A DNA stretch of 64,000 nt, taken from Gnetum montanum. Taxonomy: Eukaryota; Streptophyta; Gnetopsida; Gnetales; Gnetaceae. The notes under the pieces are model-generated. The model ran no database searches. It was not told the origin of the DNA and saw nothing but the letters and a program-made list of their open reading frames with translations. The translations under genes and the position numbers were made by a program. The stretch is taken from contig MNCI01003930.1 in assembly GCA_015680685.1 (NCBI GenBank), positions 120,080 to 184,079 on the forward strand, read 5' to 3'. Positions 48,280-60,560 of this stretch are shown piece after piece; positions within the stretch are counted from its first letter, which is position 1, and each line of letters begins with the position of its first letter.

Positions 48280-49284
48280 TTATGAGAGCAATTACTCTAG
48301 TAGTTATTGTAATTATTAGAGCATTTACTCTAGTGGTTACTATAGTAGTTACTCTAATTATTAGAGTGGTTACTCTAGTAGTTATTCTAATTATTAGAGT
48401 GGTTACTTTAGCAGTTATTCTAATTATTAAAGTGGTTACTCTAGTGGTTACTTTAGCATTTATTCTAATTATTAAAGCAGTTACTCTAATTATTAGGGTA
48501 GTTGCTCCCAAGTCTATAAATACAGTGTCTAGACACATAATTTGGAAGAAGTCTTCTAGTAGTCAAGTAGAAAAACTCTTGTAGTCTATTTGAAAGTTAG
48601 AGTATTTTCCAAGTGCCCATAGTAGGAGGTCTAAGTGTGGACGAATCTTTATTCAAGCATTGTGTACCTGAGCACACCTTGTGTATGGTAATAAAGATTA
48701 GCTCTTTGATTCATCCTTGTAGCACTTGAGATTTGTTTTCTTACGCATTTATTTTATTTTATTTTCTTATGCATTTATTTTATTTTATTTTATTTTATGC
48801 ACTTTACATTTCTGTTATTAACACAATAATTCATTTTGATCAATTAAGCAAATCATTAAATTACACAAGCATGGACACTTCAAGCATGTGTGTAATGCTT
48901 GGTAACCTAGTAACGATTAGCGTTTGGTAATCCTAGCAGTGTTGCACTGGTTCAGGATGTGTACGGCAAGTGGGAATGGATGATGGTGTTAGGATTAGTT
49001 AGAACTTAGTTAATGAGTAGGTAAGTTAAATTAGTCACTTAGTTACCTCTCTCCTTCCCTACTAGCATAGGACATAAAGACATAAAAGCTATAAAAATCA
49101 TATGCCTCAAGCTTACTTAACCATACAATCGTGAGATATAGGTAACCTTGGGAAGATAATGATCAACCAACCTGTCCTTGTTCCACAAGGGCACATAAGC
49201 ACTTAGTCCTTGGAATTTGATGGGATCGTGTATGAAATGCTCATATTCGTGTGGTTGAGCATAGGGGTACCTCACCGGTCATCA
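48280..49284 (+). mobile_element. 3' LTR of element D
   Basis: Starts TTATGAG (TG-to-TT change of TGATGAG) and ends CCGGTCATCA; 1,005 bp. It carries the same U3 array with six palindromic modules (48287-48506; two have decayed to ATTAAAG), TATAAATA at 48515-48522, the AATAAA signal near 48690, the (TTTTA)n tract and the U5 blocks. It is longer than the 5' LTR, mainly through an extra array unit. Confidence 0.95.
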
Positions 49285-49289
49285 ATAGG

Positions 49290-49348
49290 AACTTTCAACA
49301 ACTCACACTATTTGACAAAGTTAGCTAAATTTCTTTTATGATAGCTAA
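49290..49348 (+). mobile_element. Repeat G copy 2, fragment between D and F
   Basis: 'actttcaacaactcacac...gatagctaa' continues the G sequence interrupted at 38061 and matches 7128-7184 of copy 1. Element F begins right after it. Confidence 0.8.
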
Positions 49349-50199
49349 TGAATCATGTTTTGCCAAACCCTGATATCAAATCCTTGATATCAAGTACATG
49401 ATATTGCAGCCTGGATAATGATATCGAATACACAATATCGTGATTCCTATGTAGGCCTATAAATACCACATTCAGGTGCACAGGAAAAGAGGGTTGGTAA
49501 GTGTAACTATAGAGTATTTTTTATCAATTTTCAATTTGTTTCAGTTCTTTCCCCAATGCATGCCCAATGATTGTAATTATATGGAACCTTTATTCAAGTG
49601 TGACATACTTGGACACACACATGATTGGCAATAAAGATCAATATTACTCCATCATTATAGCATTCACTTAGTTTTTAATTGTTTAATTAGTATTGTTATT
49701 TATTGTTTTCTTTGTTGATATTTCTTTATCATCATTTGCTATTTCTATTATTAAATGTGAAATGAGTACAACTTAATCATGAACATTTAAGTGTAACTAC
49801 TTGATAACCCAATAGTGTATCTAGGAGTGCTCAAGTAATATGCACTTGGTAATCTCAGAAGTAGTACATAAGGTCCAAGATGTGCATGGATGATTAAGGA
49901 AAGATGCTCATCGCACTTAGGCTAGTTTAGATTTTGCTTCTTATTTCTTATTACCTTAAAAAAAGATTATTTTCCATTGTCTCTAAGAGTAGCACTAGTT
50001 TAGGATCACATCATTCACCTCACTCTGGACTAAACCATATTTGATCAAGTAAATACTAGTTTGGGTGGGAAGATAGTGAACTACGATTAATTTGTAACTA
50101 TCTAGATACCACAACTAGTCCTTTTGCAAAGTTTGACTAGATCATGCATGAATTCTCATATTCGTATGGTTGAGTGTAGGGGTACCTTGCAACTCATCA
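49349..50199 (+). mobile_element. 5' LTR of element F, GATATC subfamily
   Basis: Starts TGAATCATG and ends AACTCATCA, next to a PBS. U3 contains five or six GATATC/GATATT motifs (49370-49440), then TATAAATA (about 49460), the 'ggcaataaagatcaat' signal near 49630 and family U5 blocks. It is the same subfamily as the solo LTRs at 5002 and 40149. No 3' partner is visible in the window. Confidence 0.88.
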
Positions 50200-50200
50200 T

Positions 50201-50218
50201 TAGTGTTGTTGTTGGGGA
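50201..50218 (+). other. Strongly deaminated primer-binding site of element F
   Basis: TAGTGTTGTTGTTGGGGA aligned with the tRNA-Asp PBS TGGCGCCGTTGCCGGGGA differs only by C-to-T and G-to-A transitions, as expected for methylated cytosine decay. Confidence 0.75.
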
Positions 50219-50332
50219 TGGTGCTAGTTATTTAGATTAGTTACGTCATCCAAGATCACTGTAACGAAGCCTTGACGATATATCTTTTAGAAAGAAAGTA
50301 ATTGCAAATAATTCGCACACAAATTCACAAAA

Positions 50333-52190
50333 ATGTATCTCTCACAAGACTATGATAATGCAACAACTAGTAAGGAAATTCATTGGAGAACCAACGAATT
50401 ATATGATGATGAAGATGAATTTTGGAGTACTCAATCTTATGTAGGGATTCCCTATGCTCATAAACACCCCAACGGTATTCAAGAACTCTTGTCATCTAAC
50501 TCTAACACTCCTTCAATGTCAGGTCATGACATGAATGACCATCTTTCAATGGGTCGGCATAGAAATTAAAATTGAGCCCATGGGCAAAGTCAAGAATGCC
50601 AACATGAACAAAGACCACATCATCCCAACTCACAAATTCATAACCTACCTAGTGACGATGAACCCCTATTAGCCACTAAGAGCCTAATGCATATACAAGA
50701 GGCTATTCGAATATCTTGCAGGCATTGTAAGGAAAGTCATCTACCAATGCTTAATTTAAATAACTTTCCCAAGTTTTTTGGAGGCTATGATATAGATCTG
50801 CAATATCATTTGCAAGCCGTCTACGATGCTTGTGCATGGAACAACATTGATAATGGATGGCAAAGACTTAAGCTCTTTCCTATGACACTCATTGGCCAAG
50901 AAAAAATATTGTATAGGTCTTTAAAACCAAGATCAATTCGACATTAGCCGACAATGGTAGAACTCTTCAATGAAAGATATCAAACCTATGCAAGAGTGTT
51001 AGCCTTGAGGAGACAAATCCAAGAGTGGAAACAAGTGTAACATGAACCCTTGGACATGGCCTTAGAAAGATATTACTCTTTGTTAAACAAGTGCCCAAGC
51101 CATGGGTTCTCTGAGGAAAGGCTCATGTACCACATCATGGATGGGCTCCGTAATGAAACAAGGGAGACCTTGGAGATGTATGTCCCAAATCAACTCTATG
51201 AACTGCAAACACACCAATTCTAAGAGCTTATTAAGCAATTTGAAAAAGAAGAAGGAGAAATAGCTAAATGGGAGAATTTTGGAGGCTATCAATAGGACCA
51301 AAATCTTAGAATAGCAAAGGTCCATGATCATGAAAAGGAGAAATCAACTCACCTCAAGGAGGTGGAATCATCTTTGCCAATACTACAATTACTAGATGAG
51401 ATTGAGGCAAAGATCAATAAGATGACATACTAGGTACATGAAAAATGTGGAGAATATGCCAACATTATTAGAGGTAGAACCATGATGAACCAAGAAATAG
51501 GACAGAACACCACTAGACAATTAGAAAGAAGGGTTGAAGAAAATAAGGAAAAGAACTCAACTGAAAATCACTCATATCAATGTATCTTGTTACATTTACA
51601 TGAGCATTGGAAAGGACTATTACATCCAGATTTTGTATAGAAATACTGATTTCAACCATAGTGGCAAAAATCCCATTTGTGGGGGAGGCCACCGTCAAAC
51701 TGGTCCCACCCTTCATACCATCTGAACCCAAGTGCTTATTATGATTAACATCCCATTTCTTCAACTATGTCAACATCCTCTATCTTACTAGATTGTTAGC
51801 ATTCTCCTGAGTACTATCAACCCATGTCCTCTTCAACAAGATCACAACCTCATGTTCCTTGCACGTTTCCTCACCCTCAATATTCTCATCATTCACCTCC
51901 TTCTACATCGCCACCAATTGTGCCAAAAGGTGTTGCACCATAGCACCAACCCATAAACATTACTTATGCTACTACTGTCAATAGCAGTGGAGGTCCTCCA
52001 TAATGTCAAAAGCATCCTTTCTTTAGGCATGACCGCAGAAAGAGACAACATGGTTCTAGAACCACTGCATCCATCAACTCATCACAAGTTCAATGTTGTG
52101 ATGTGTCCACCTCCTTGAACTCAATGCCTCATGCTACTTATCAAGGCCATCAATTAATGCTCGAACAACCATGAAGCCCAATGAATATAA
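50333..52190 (+). pseudogene. gag of element F
   Basis: A single reading frame of roughly 620 codons with only about a dozen stops. It starts MYLSQDYDNATTSKE at 50333. The capsid part (50687-51300) has 'RLKLFPMTLIGQEK', then LFNERYQTYARV, and matches the D and B gags in order. A Glu/Lys-rich part follows near 51240-51570, then a Pro/Ser/Gln-rich tail to about 52190. It is less broken than the B gag. No zinc knuckle was recognised. Confidence 0.8.
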
Positions 52191-53110
52191 CCACATAGGA
52201 AGAGATACTGATCTTACATACCATCTTACAGTCACAGGTGCCATAGTGGATCAACTCCCTATCACATGACCACATTTTATAATGTGCCCCACTATGCCTA
52301 CTTTAAGCAAGTTTGTGAACCCCAATTTGGATACATCCCAACCACCACATCAAAATACACCTAGTGATTTGGATATGACTGAATCCCAATATTTCCAACA
52401 TGCATGGATCCAAATCTTCCATTTATTAATTCTCACCATGATCAAAAGTTTAGTTATGGGGGATATCCTCCATTCTAACAAGAAGAATTAATAAATATTT
52501 TTCCTTTTCTTTTATTTTACAATTTTTTGTTTTTCAATTTTTGATTTCTAATTTTTTGTTTTATCTTTTTGAGGGTAATCTCATCGGTGAATAAATACTC
52601 ATGTGATTCATTGGTCAAGGTGTTGTTCTATGCTATCAAGTCCCAGGTGATTACTTATTTGGATAGTGAGCCACAACATCCACCCACCCATTCTATTAAT
52701 AAGAGGTTCTACTCTAGGTACAATGATATTCTTGTCATCATTAAAACTTAAAAGTAATTTTGTGCTCATTATACCCAGAGCAAAAAATGATGGACTAAGA
52801 GGGAATGGCCATGGTGTGACATCAAGGGGACTTGTGGTTTCTTTTTGGTGACATCTGTAGGTGCTATCATGTAGCCTGGTTGTACTAAGATCCTTGTAGA
52901 TCTAACAAAAAATGGGAGTAAGAGTAATAAAGGCACTCAATAAAGAAATTCAATGCTATTCTAGGGATCCCACCAGAAAGATATGCACCCATGCCTGAAG
53001 GTTGGCGGCTTCTCTAGTTCACTATTAGAAAGAACAAAGTGCCAAAGTGGCTAGAAAAAGAAAAAAAAAAGAAAGAAGAAGAAAAAAATATACCACAAGG
53101 AAATTCCAAA
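52191..53110 (+). mobile_element. Deletion junction and 3' untranslated region of element F
   Basis: Within about 250 bp of the end of gag the sequence reaches TTAGTTATGGGGGATA (52450-52465) and a T-rich stretch. In B and D these come after the integrase, so nearly the entire pol is missing. The 3' untranslated sequence continues to about 53110 ('atgcctgaaggttgg', purine run 53055-53090). The 3' LTR was not found. Confidence 0.7.
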
Positions 53111-55640
53111 TCACTCCTCCCTTGACAAAATGCCAAGTGATCGTATGCCTTGCTATCATGTGCTCTTATGGTTGTCCATCATTGGATGAAACTATGGATT
53201 GTTTGAACTATGTACCTTGTAATTAATTTTGAGATTTTTTTAATATTTTAATGCATTTTACATTATTTTTGATTTACTTTATTTATTTACTTTTACTATT
53301 TTGATTTTTATTAAATTTAGCTTATGTTTATTAATGCATTTGTTGAAGTTTTGAGTAAGTAGATATTAGGTGTTGGATGATTTATTAACACATGTGGTAC
53401 TACATTAAGCTTGTGATATGTTTAGTTACGATGTGTTTGGAAAAATTTGTAATTATTTTTAAAAATAATTTATAAAATATATATTTTTTAGTAGCTTTAA
53501 TTTATTTTATCTTATGCCTTTTTAAAAAGACATATGATAGTACCTTGGTTAGTTCTATTTAGATCTTATAATTTTTTATTAGAATATTATTTTTATTAAT
53601 TTTATAAAGTTGGATGAATTGTATTTACTTTTTAGTTTTCTTTCTCAAATAGAATTTACTATATGGTAAACCATACTATGAATTTATGAGAATAAATACT
53701 TGACAAGTCTTTCATTAGAAATCATTTAATTATTTTTCTAACATATGAAAGAGAGAGCTAGAGAGTGAGATCCTTTTAGATAGAATAGAAGCTACATATA
53801 GAGCTATGTTATCATTATAAAACATGTTAAGTATTTCCATTCAAATATTGTTATAGGCCTTACATAGATTCCATTGTTAAGCTTTGATTTTTGGTTAGGG
53901 TTTAAAGCCTATTTTGAAGATTTCACCTGCACAAGGGGCTATAGCAATAGTATTGTCAAGCAAGTAGAAAATTTAGTATATCTCTCATCTTTTGGGTATT
54001 TGGAATACTTGGTTATGTGGACATTTGATTTAGTTTGGTTTTTTTGACAACTATTTGATGAAATTTCTTAGGAATTTTATATGTTAAATATTATTGTTAT
54101 GGTATGTGTTTAATATTTATTCTTATAATATTATTTTTATCTCTAGTGTAATGTTAGTGATTTTTTCCCTCCATGTACATTTGTTGATGACATAGATTTT
54201 GAGGCACCCTTACTCTGTGTCATGACATCTATTATGAGTCATGATGTAGGTCATTATAGATGATGATGTTAGTAATAGAAGCCACATGCCAAATCAAGAA
54301 ATTTTATTAAGTGATCTCACCTTTATTATGTCTTAAAATTATATAAACAGTAAAAAAATAGATTCTAGTACTTCTTAGAGCAATTGAAAGTTTAAAACAA
54401 CAACTGATCATATTTTTAGGTTTTTGTATGCTTAGAACAGTTCCTAGAGTCCTATATTGTACTATTTCTATATTTTGTCACATTAGTAATTCTTTTACAT
54501 GTTTGAACTTTAGTATTCTTGGCATTAACTACTTAATAAAATGAGAAATTTAGGACTCATCTCGATTGATACATATGAAACTTTGGACTCCTCAACTTAT
54601 GGAAATTTGGTTACATTGGTATGCTTTACCACCATCCTAGATTTTTTTTTTGCTTATATATTTGGATTACAAACATTCATTGCTTATGTGTATAGTTACC
54701 TTGGTAAGTATCTTTGATTTGTTTTTTTAAGTGTATGTTTGGTAAATATTTTATTAAAACCTTATACATGGAGTCACCATGGTAAGTATAATCACTTATA
54801 GCATTATGCATGAAGTCAACATGATGAGTAATTTATAGATCTTTATATTTGAAGTTACCATGGTAAGTAGTTTTTCCTACAATACTACATGAAAAGTTAC
54901 CATGATATATATATTTGTTGATTTGGGGTTGTTTGATGGTGGAATTTCATTTAGACATCCTTAACCTTTTATTTTTNAACAAGTAAATCCCCCTTTTTGC
55001 TCATCTAGGCACCATTTGTACACATTCCTCTAACTTATTCTTTATTCTTTCTTAATAAAGTTTTAAGTTTAAAAGTAAATTTTATTTTCTATGCATTATT
55101 CAGATCTATTTATATTCCCACATTTCACGTCTCATAAGTCTCTGGTTGATCTACTAGACCAACTAGGGTGCCTCGAATCCCATTTCTATCATAAAGGCCT
55201 TAGGGATCTAGGGTTTGGGAACTACTTGCACCGAGGATCCTTGGTTTTCTTCTAACAATCGAGGTTTTTAGTCGCAACACATATGCCCTAACATAAAAAA
55301 TATTTAAATAGTTAGAATAAAAATACTAGAATTTTTCAAATAATAAAACATAATGAAGTTAGACCTACATCAATGATAGACAATTACAAAATCCACACAA
55401 CCAACCAAATGACATTACATAGTACAGAAACATGGGTTATACAATACAACTTAGAAAAATACACCAAAACTGGCAACTCAAAATAATGCTAAAAAATATA
55501 TAAAATGATCAATTCTAGGAATCATCTTCTTCATCTATCTTATNTCAAGAGTTCAAAGTCCATTGAAGCTAATGTGATTTGCTTCACAATCTAGGTGCTA
55601 ATCCACTTTTGATGCTATCGAACCTTGCTTTACTATTGTA
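53111..55640. other. AT-rich region with a short tandem repeat
   Basis: No coding sequence or LTR recognised. It contains an approximately 41-bp repeat (54695-54912, separate entry) and two ambiguous bases, at 54977 and 55544. Confidence 0.4.
54695..54912 (+). repeat. About 41-bp diverged tandem repeat
   Basis: Variants of 'gttaccatggtaagta' occur at 54695, 54773, 54815, 54854 and 54896; the last four are 39-42 bp apart and the first gap is about twice that. Confidence 0.6.
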
Positions 55641-56950
55641 GCCTTGGATATGCTAATTGGATCACTGTTGGGGGGTGAGAAAGGTGGAAAATTTGGATGC
55701 CAAATTACTCCATGGTGGGGTTTGGCAATCATAGAAGTGTAGTGTTGACACCAAAAATTTACCAAGTCTCAGGCGACAATGCTTCCACACCGGGGTTCAA
55801 GAGAATGCAAGTATGAAAACTTGCAAGAGCTCTTGAGTGCTTGAAAATGCCCCAAGTGTGGAATTGTGTGTATGAAAATTACTTGATAATGTTAAAATTG
55901 CTAAACAAAAAATGCTTAGCTTACTTAAAATTCTAGAACCTATAAATGATATTAGAGGCTAGCTTTTATAGAATCTTTGGGCCATGAATGGGGCTGCAAA
56001 TTGGCTATGAATTGGCTACAAAAATGACTGAAAATTGGTTGTGAAACAGATGCAAATTTGCTACAATTTTAGGTGAGATGGATGTCTAAATTTGGGGGGT
56101 TACCATACATAGTAAATTCTTTTCCCCATGGCCATTCCATTTACTATAAATAGTAACTAGGATCCCCCTTCAATACTAGAGAAGAATCTTCCACATTGAG
56201 TTCTCCACCATGCTTGTTGAAGTGGTTGGTCAATGATGAAGTGCATGAATTGATGAATTTTTCTTTTTTTGGCTTCCACATTGAGGGATTTAATTTTTCA
56301 CACTAGGGATGAAGAATCCATGCTAGGGGGAAAAATTTCACACTAAGGAGGGAAAGTTTCCAAGTTGGGGGAAAAACTTCCAAATTGAAGGATGAAAGTC
56401 TCCAAGCTATGCATGTGGTCTCCAAGTTGAAGGGGGGAAAAGTTTCCAAAACCCCCCATCCTTCCATGCTTGGGGTAGGTGAGATCTACCCTCTACATGG
56501 GTTTCCAACATAAAAAAATGTATGCCCCCCATAAAACCCATCAAATTACCTTTTTTGACATTTCAAAAGGTATTTTTTACCCTCCCCAACCCCCTCCACG
56601 CCACCCCCAGCCTTGCCACACCCCCTCTGCTGAAAAGCTTAAATATAAACACTAGCTAACTTTTTTCACTTGGGGAATGAGGCTTTGATCACTTATGATG
56701 CATTTTTCAGCTCCTACAATTTTCACATTTATCATAAAATTTTGCCTCGAGCTTCATGGGGTAAAAGCTACATGATGAAGATAGGTTATAACATGCAAAA
56801 TTTTGTGGTGTTTCAATGGCCCCTCTTTGTTGGTGCCTAGAGGATTAACCCAAGAGGCATCAACAAAGAATAAAAAACATCATTGCATATTATAACACTA
56901 CAATGCATACATGCCACATGAGAATTAGGCTATCCAAGTCACCATGGTTG
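55641..56950 (-). repeat. Left flank of element J: purine/pyrimidine-rich, partly related to the right array
   Basis: Contains 'cttccacattgaggg', 'ccatgctaggggg' and 'ttccatgcttgggg' (56270-56475), the same motif class as in the array at 61200-64000. At 56578-56620 the plus strand is pyrimidine-rich; its complement (about 26 bases of G/A with few breaks) would suit a PPT for the minus-strand element J. No LTR boundary was established. Confidence 0.45.
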
Positions 56951-57032
56951 ATAGTTTAAGGCTATGGTAGGTCATGGTACTAGTTTAAGGCCCTGGCAGG
57001 CTATGTTGCCAATTTAAGGTTGTAGCGGACTA
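56951..57032 (+). repeat. 29-bp minisatellite, left block
   Basis: Three units of about 29 bp, each beginning tagtttaaggc or caatttaagg and containing 'ggtaggtcatgg'-like sequence. The same unit recurs on the other side of the J pol (60778-60865), same orientation. Confidence 0.75.
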
Positions 57033-57067
57033 TTTGAAAGCAGGCTTACTTGTTGATGATCTATTAG

Positions 57068-60000
57068 CTACATGTAATATGGATTTAGATAGGAATGATT
57101 GATTGGATAGGAAAGCTCATTCCCATCCATGTTGGGTATTCTAAATGCTTCATTCCCATAGGCTGTGGTGATAAGAAAGGGCCCTTCCCAGTTGGCTGAG
57201 AATTTGTTTGCATGCTCACAAATGACCTTGAGGACTAGATCCCCCTCCTTGATCTTCCACATGGTCAATTCATGGTGATGTTATCACTTTTGCCTCGCTT
57301 GATAGTGCTTAATGTGAGTGAGCACTTGTATACATTGCTCCTCCACCGAATCTAGGACTATTGTCTACAACTCCTCATTCTGCTCATCGTTGATGAAGTA
57401 AATCAAGGCTAATCATAGTGATGGCACCTATAATTCAAGAGGCAAAATAACTTTAGGATCATAAAAAAGGCTATAAGGGGTCATGCTGGTTTTTGTACAA
57501 TAGGTTGTTCTATATGACCATAGTGCATGGAAAAGTTACTCATGCTTTTGCTTGCTATTGTTAAGCATCTTCTTGAGCAAGTTGATGATGGCCTTGTCAC
57601 TTGCTTTTGCTTGTCCATTGGCTTAAGGGTAGTAAGGTGAAAAAAAAAAGAATTCTTAATGCCTAGGTCATGACAAAAATCCCTGGTTTCTTGGCTGTTA
57701 AATTAAGGCCCGTTGTTAGTAACTATGGTCATGGGTATGCCAAAATGAGCTACAATGTTATCTAGGATAAACTTGCAAAATTGATCAGATGTGGTCTTCT
57801 TAGGGAAATAGCCTTAACCCACTTGGTAAAGTATTCAGTAGTAGTGATGATGAAGCTATGTATTGTAGATGACTTAGGCATTATGGGTCCAATGATATCC
57901 AACCCCCATCTTTGAATAACCATGTTATATGGATTGTATGTAACTTAGTTGGTGATACATGTATCAAGTTACTATATCGTTGGCATCTGTCACATCACTT
58001 AACCTTTTCTAAGTAGTCATTCTCCATATGGGACCAATAGTAGCCTAACCATCTAATCTTAGCAACCATGGCTCTAGGTCCTATATGTCCTCCACAGACA
58101 CCCTTGCGAACCTCCTCTAAGACTATTATAGCTTTGGTTTTACCTAAGCACTTTAGAAGTATGCCATCATAGGCTCGTTAACATAATGTGTTATTACCTA
58201 TGGTGACATAATTCTTTAATCACTTACATATGATGTCCTTTTGAGTAGTAGTCAAGCCTTGTGAGGATTCATCATGCACAAGGTAAAATTTGATATCATC
58301 ATACCACTTCTTGGGAGGAGTAGTATGAATAATAGCCATAAAGGTATCCTCAATGTTCTGTGTGATGGATGTAGTGCAGTCCACGATTAAGGTGGGCAAC
58401 TTGCTAAACGAATATGGTGTCATACCAAGGGCTAGTGTTGCAATTGCATTAACTATGGCATTTTTGGTTCAAGGTATGTGTTGGACATCAACGTCTATGA
58501 ATTGTTGTAATAACTACTTCCCTAGGTCATAGTGAGGCTGTAAGTACTTAGCTTTGCATGCATAGAGTTCGGTTACTTGGTTAACCATGAGTTGTGAATT
58601 GCCTTTGATGGCTAGGCATCTAATTCCTAGGTCATAAGCTACCATTACCCCTCTAATCAAACCCTCATATTCCACTATGTTGTTGGTACATGGGAACACA
58701 AAATGATAGGCAAAGGATCAAATCTGACCAAATGGAAATGTTACGATGGCAACAACATTAGTCCCATGAGAGGTTGAAGCTCTATCGAAGTTCATGATTG
58801 CCTCATAACCCTTGGGCACTTGGCTAAATATGTTAATGTGATCATTAAGGAATTCAGGATCTATGACTACTTGGTCATCAATAGGTGAAAATGTGAGTTA
58901 TACAACTATAGCTTGACCTTTTGTTGAGGATTGAGAGATGTAATGGAGGTTGAACATTACAGTTATGGCTTTCCATTAGGCTATATAGCTACTTTCATAG
59001 ATGTTGGTCATTATCACTCTAAGTATGTTGATCTTGCAAATTATGTTGACTTGGATTCTAAAGAGGTAGTATCTCCATTTATTCAAAGAGGATACCAGTG
59101 AAAGATAATACTTCTCCACTTCAATGTATTGAGTCTCATGGGCAACTAATGCATGGCTAAGGTAGTATATAGGCATTTCTACTCCATCATCATGTTTCTA
59201 ATAGAGTAGAGAGGTAATGGATGTATCAAATATGGCAAGATAAATGTAAAATTGTTTACCCTCTTATGGAGGATAGACTATTGGTGGTTGTGTCAAGTCT
59301 TGCTTAAGGTTTTCAAAAGCCTCTTGGCATTGAGCCATCCACCCATAGTGAACTCCTTTCTTAAGAAAGTGTTGCATCAGCTATAACTTATCCATAAGCC
59401 TAGCAATAAAGCTATGAATAAACTATATTCTATCTTGTAATTCTCAAAGCTCCTTAAGGTTGGTAGGTGCTATTAGTTTGGATATGGCCTTAACCTTATT
59501 AAGATCTACACGTATCCCTACTTTAGAGATTGTTAAGCCAAGCATCTTACCGGTCTTGACATTGAAGACACACTTCTTAGGATTGAGCCTAAGCTTGTAG
59601 TTGAGGAATCATTTAAGGACAAGATCTAGGTCATTTGCATGGTCATTGGCTATCTTAGATTTCATGGCTATGTCCTCTACATAATCATTAAGAAAACTTA
59701 ACATGTAATCACTAAAGATATAGATCATGGCTCTCTAGTATGTTGCTCTAGCATTCCTAAGGCCAAAGGACATCATGGTATAACAAAAAGTACCCTATGG
59801 GATCATAAAGGTTATGCTAAGTTGGTGCTCTAGGTTGATCCTAATTTGGTTATATCCAAGAATCCATCCATAAAGGACAACAAGGCATGTCCAGCTGTAG
59901 TATCAATAAGTTGATCAATACTAGGTAAAGGGAAGTCATCCTTAATAGTTGCTTTACTTAAATATTGAAAATGAATAAAATTATAGACACTTCCATTTTT

Positions 60001-60560
60001 CTTAGGGACTATCACTATGTTGGATACCCATTCTATGTAATCAATATCCCTAATGAAACCTACTTGGTAGAGCTTTGAGATTACATAACGAATTGCAAAG
60101 GCTAAATTAGGTATAATCTTGTCCACTTTTTGCTTAACTAGTCTAATGCTAGGATCTAGTATGATGTTGTGCTTGACTAGACATGGATCTAGGCCTAGAA
60201 TATCTTCATATGACCAGGAAAATGCCTTAATATTTTTTTGTAAGACTTTGGTGATGTCTTGGGCATATTGAGGCTCAAGTGAGGAACTTAGTTTAAGGGT
60301 TTTCTCCTCACCACTGTGTGTTGTAATAGGATCCTCAACCAAAGAATCTTCAATTATGTGTCCTGCTTCCAAGTCAAGGGTTTTAACTAGGTTTTTAGGC
60401 CATTCTAGAGGTTTCTCTATTAAGGCTATGTGCTATTCAAGACTCTCAGGCTCGAGATCTAGGCAATCTAAGTCAATACATTGTTTAATATCACTGTGAG
60501 GTCCATGTAGACATAAAGGAAAACTGATTTGCTCCTAGGTACTCATACTTTGATCCTACA
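57068..60560 (-). pseudogene. Minus-strand Tat-lineage pol remnant (element J)
   Basis: Read right to left. From about 60560, an open part leads into RT (60372-59830, 180 codons uninterrupted): ILGLDPCLVKH, then FIRDIDYIEW, DDFPLPSIDQLID and HALLSFMDG. The RT active site reads DYVEDIAMKSK (about 59685-59650), Glu for the second Asp of YVDD. RNase H 59300-58976 (YLSHALVAHETQY). A second, additional RNase H at 58700-58510 (NNIVEYEGLI, then QLMVNQVTELY) is the hallmark of the Tat lineage. Integrase 58100-57270 is badly decayed; its C-terminal part is open again at 57268-57068 (EGDLVLK, then NWEGPFLI). Protease and gag are not visible to the right, where tandem repeats begin. Confidence 0.9.

Larger units (their letters stand above)
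38062..49284 (+). mobile_element. Athila-like Ty3/gypsy retrotransposon D (full length)
   Basis: 11,223 bp with 5' LTR, PBS, gag, pol, long 3' untranslated region, PPT and 3' LTR. It is flanked by a perfect TSD, ATAGG (38057-38061 and 49285-49289). A paralogous uninterrupted target site exists at 7123-7127 in repeat G copy 1. A solo LTR (40149-41138) was later inserted into gag. In a 226-bp stretch compared by hand, the LTRs differ at about 28 positions, so the insertion is old. Confidence 0.95.

Noticed and set aside
35669-55544. Ambiguous bases (n) at 35669, 54977 and 55544
   Set aside because: Single unresolved bases; not a biological signal.
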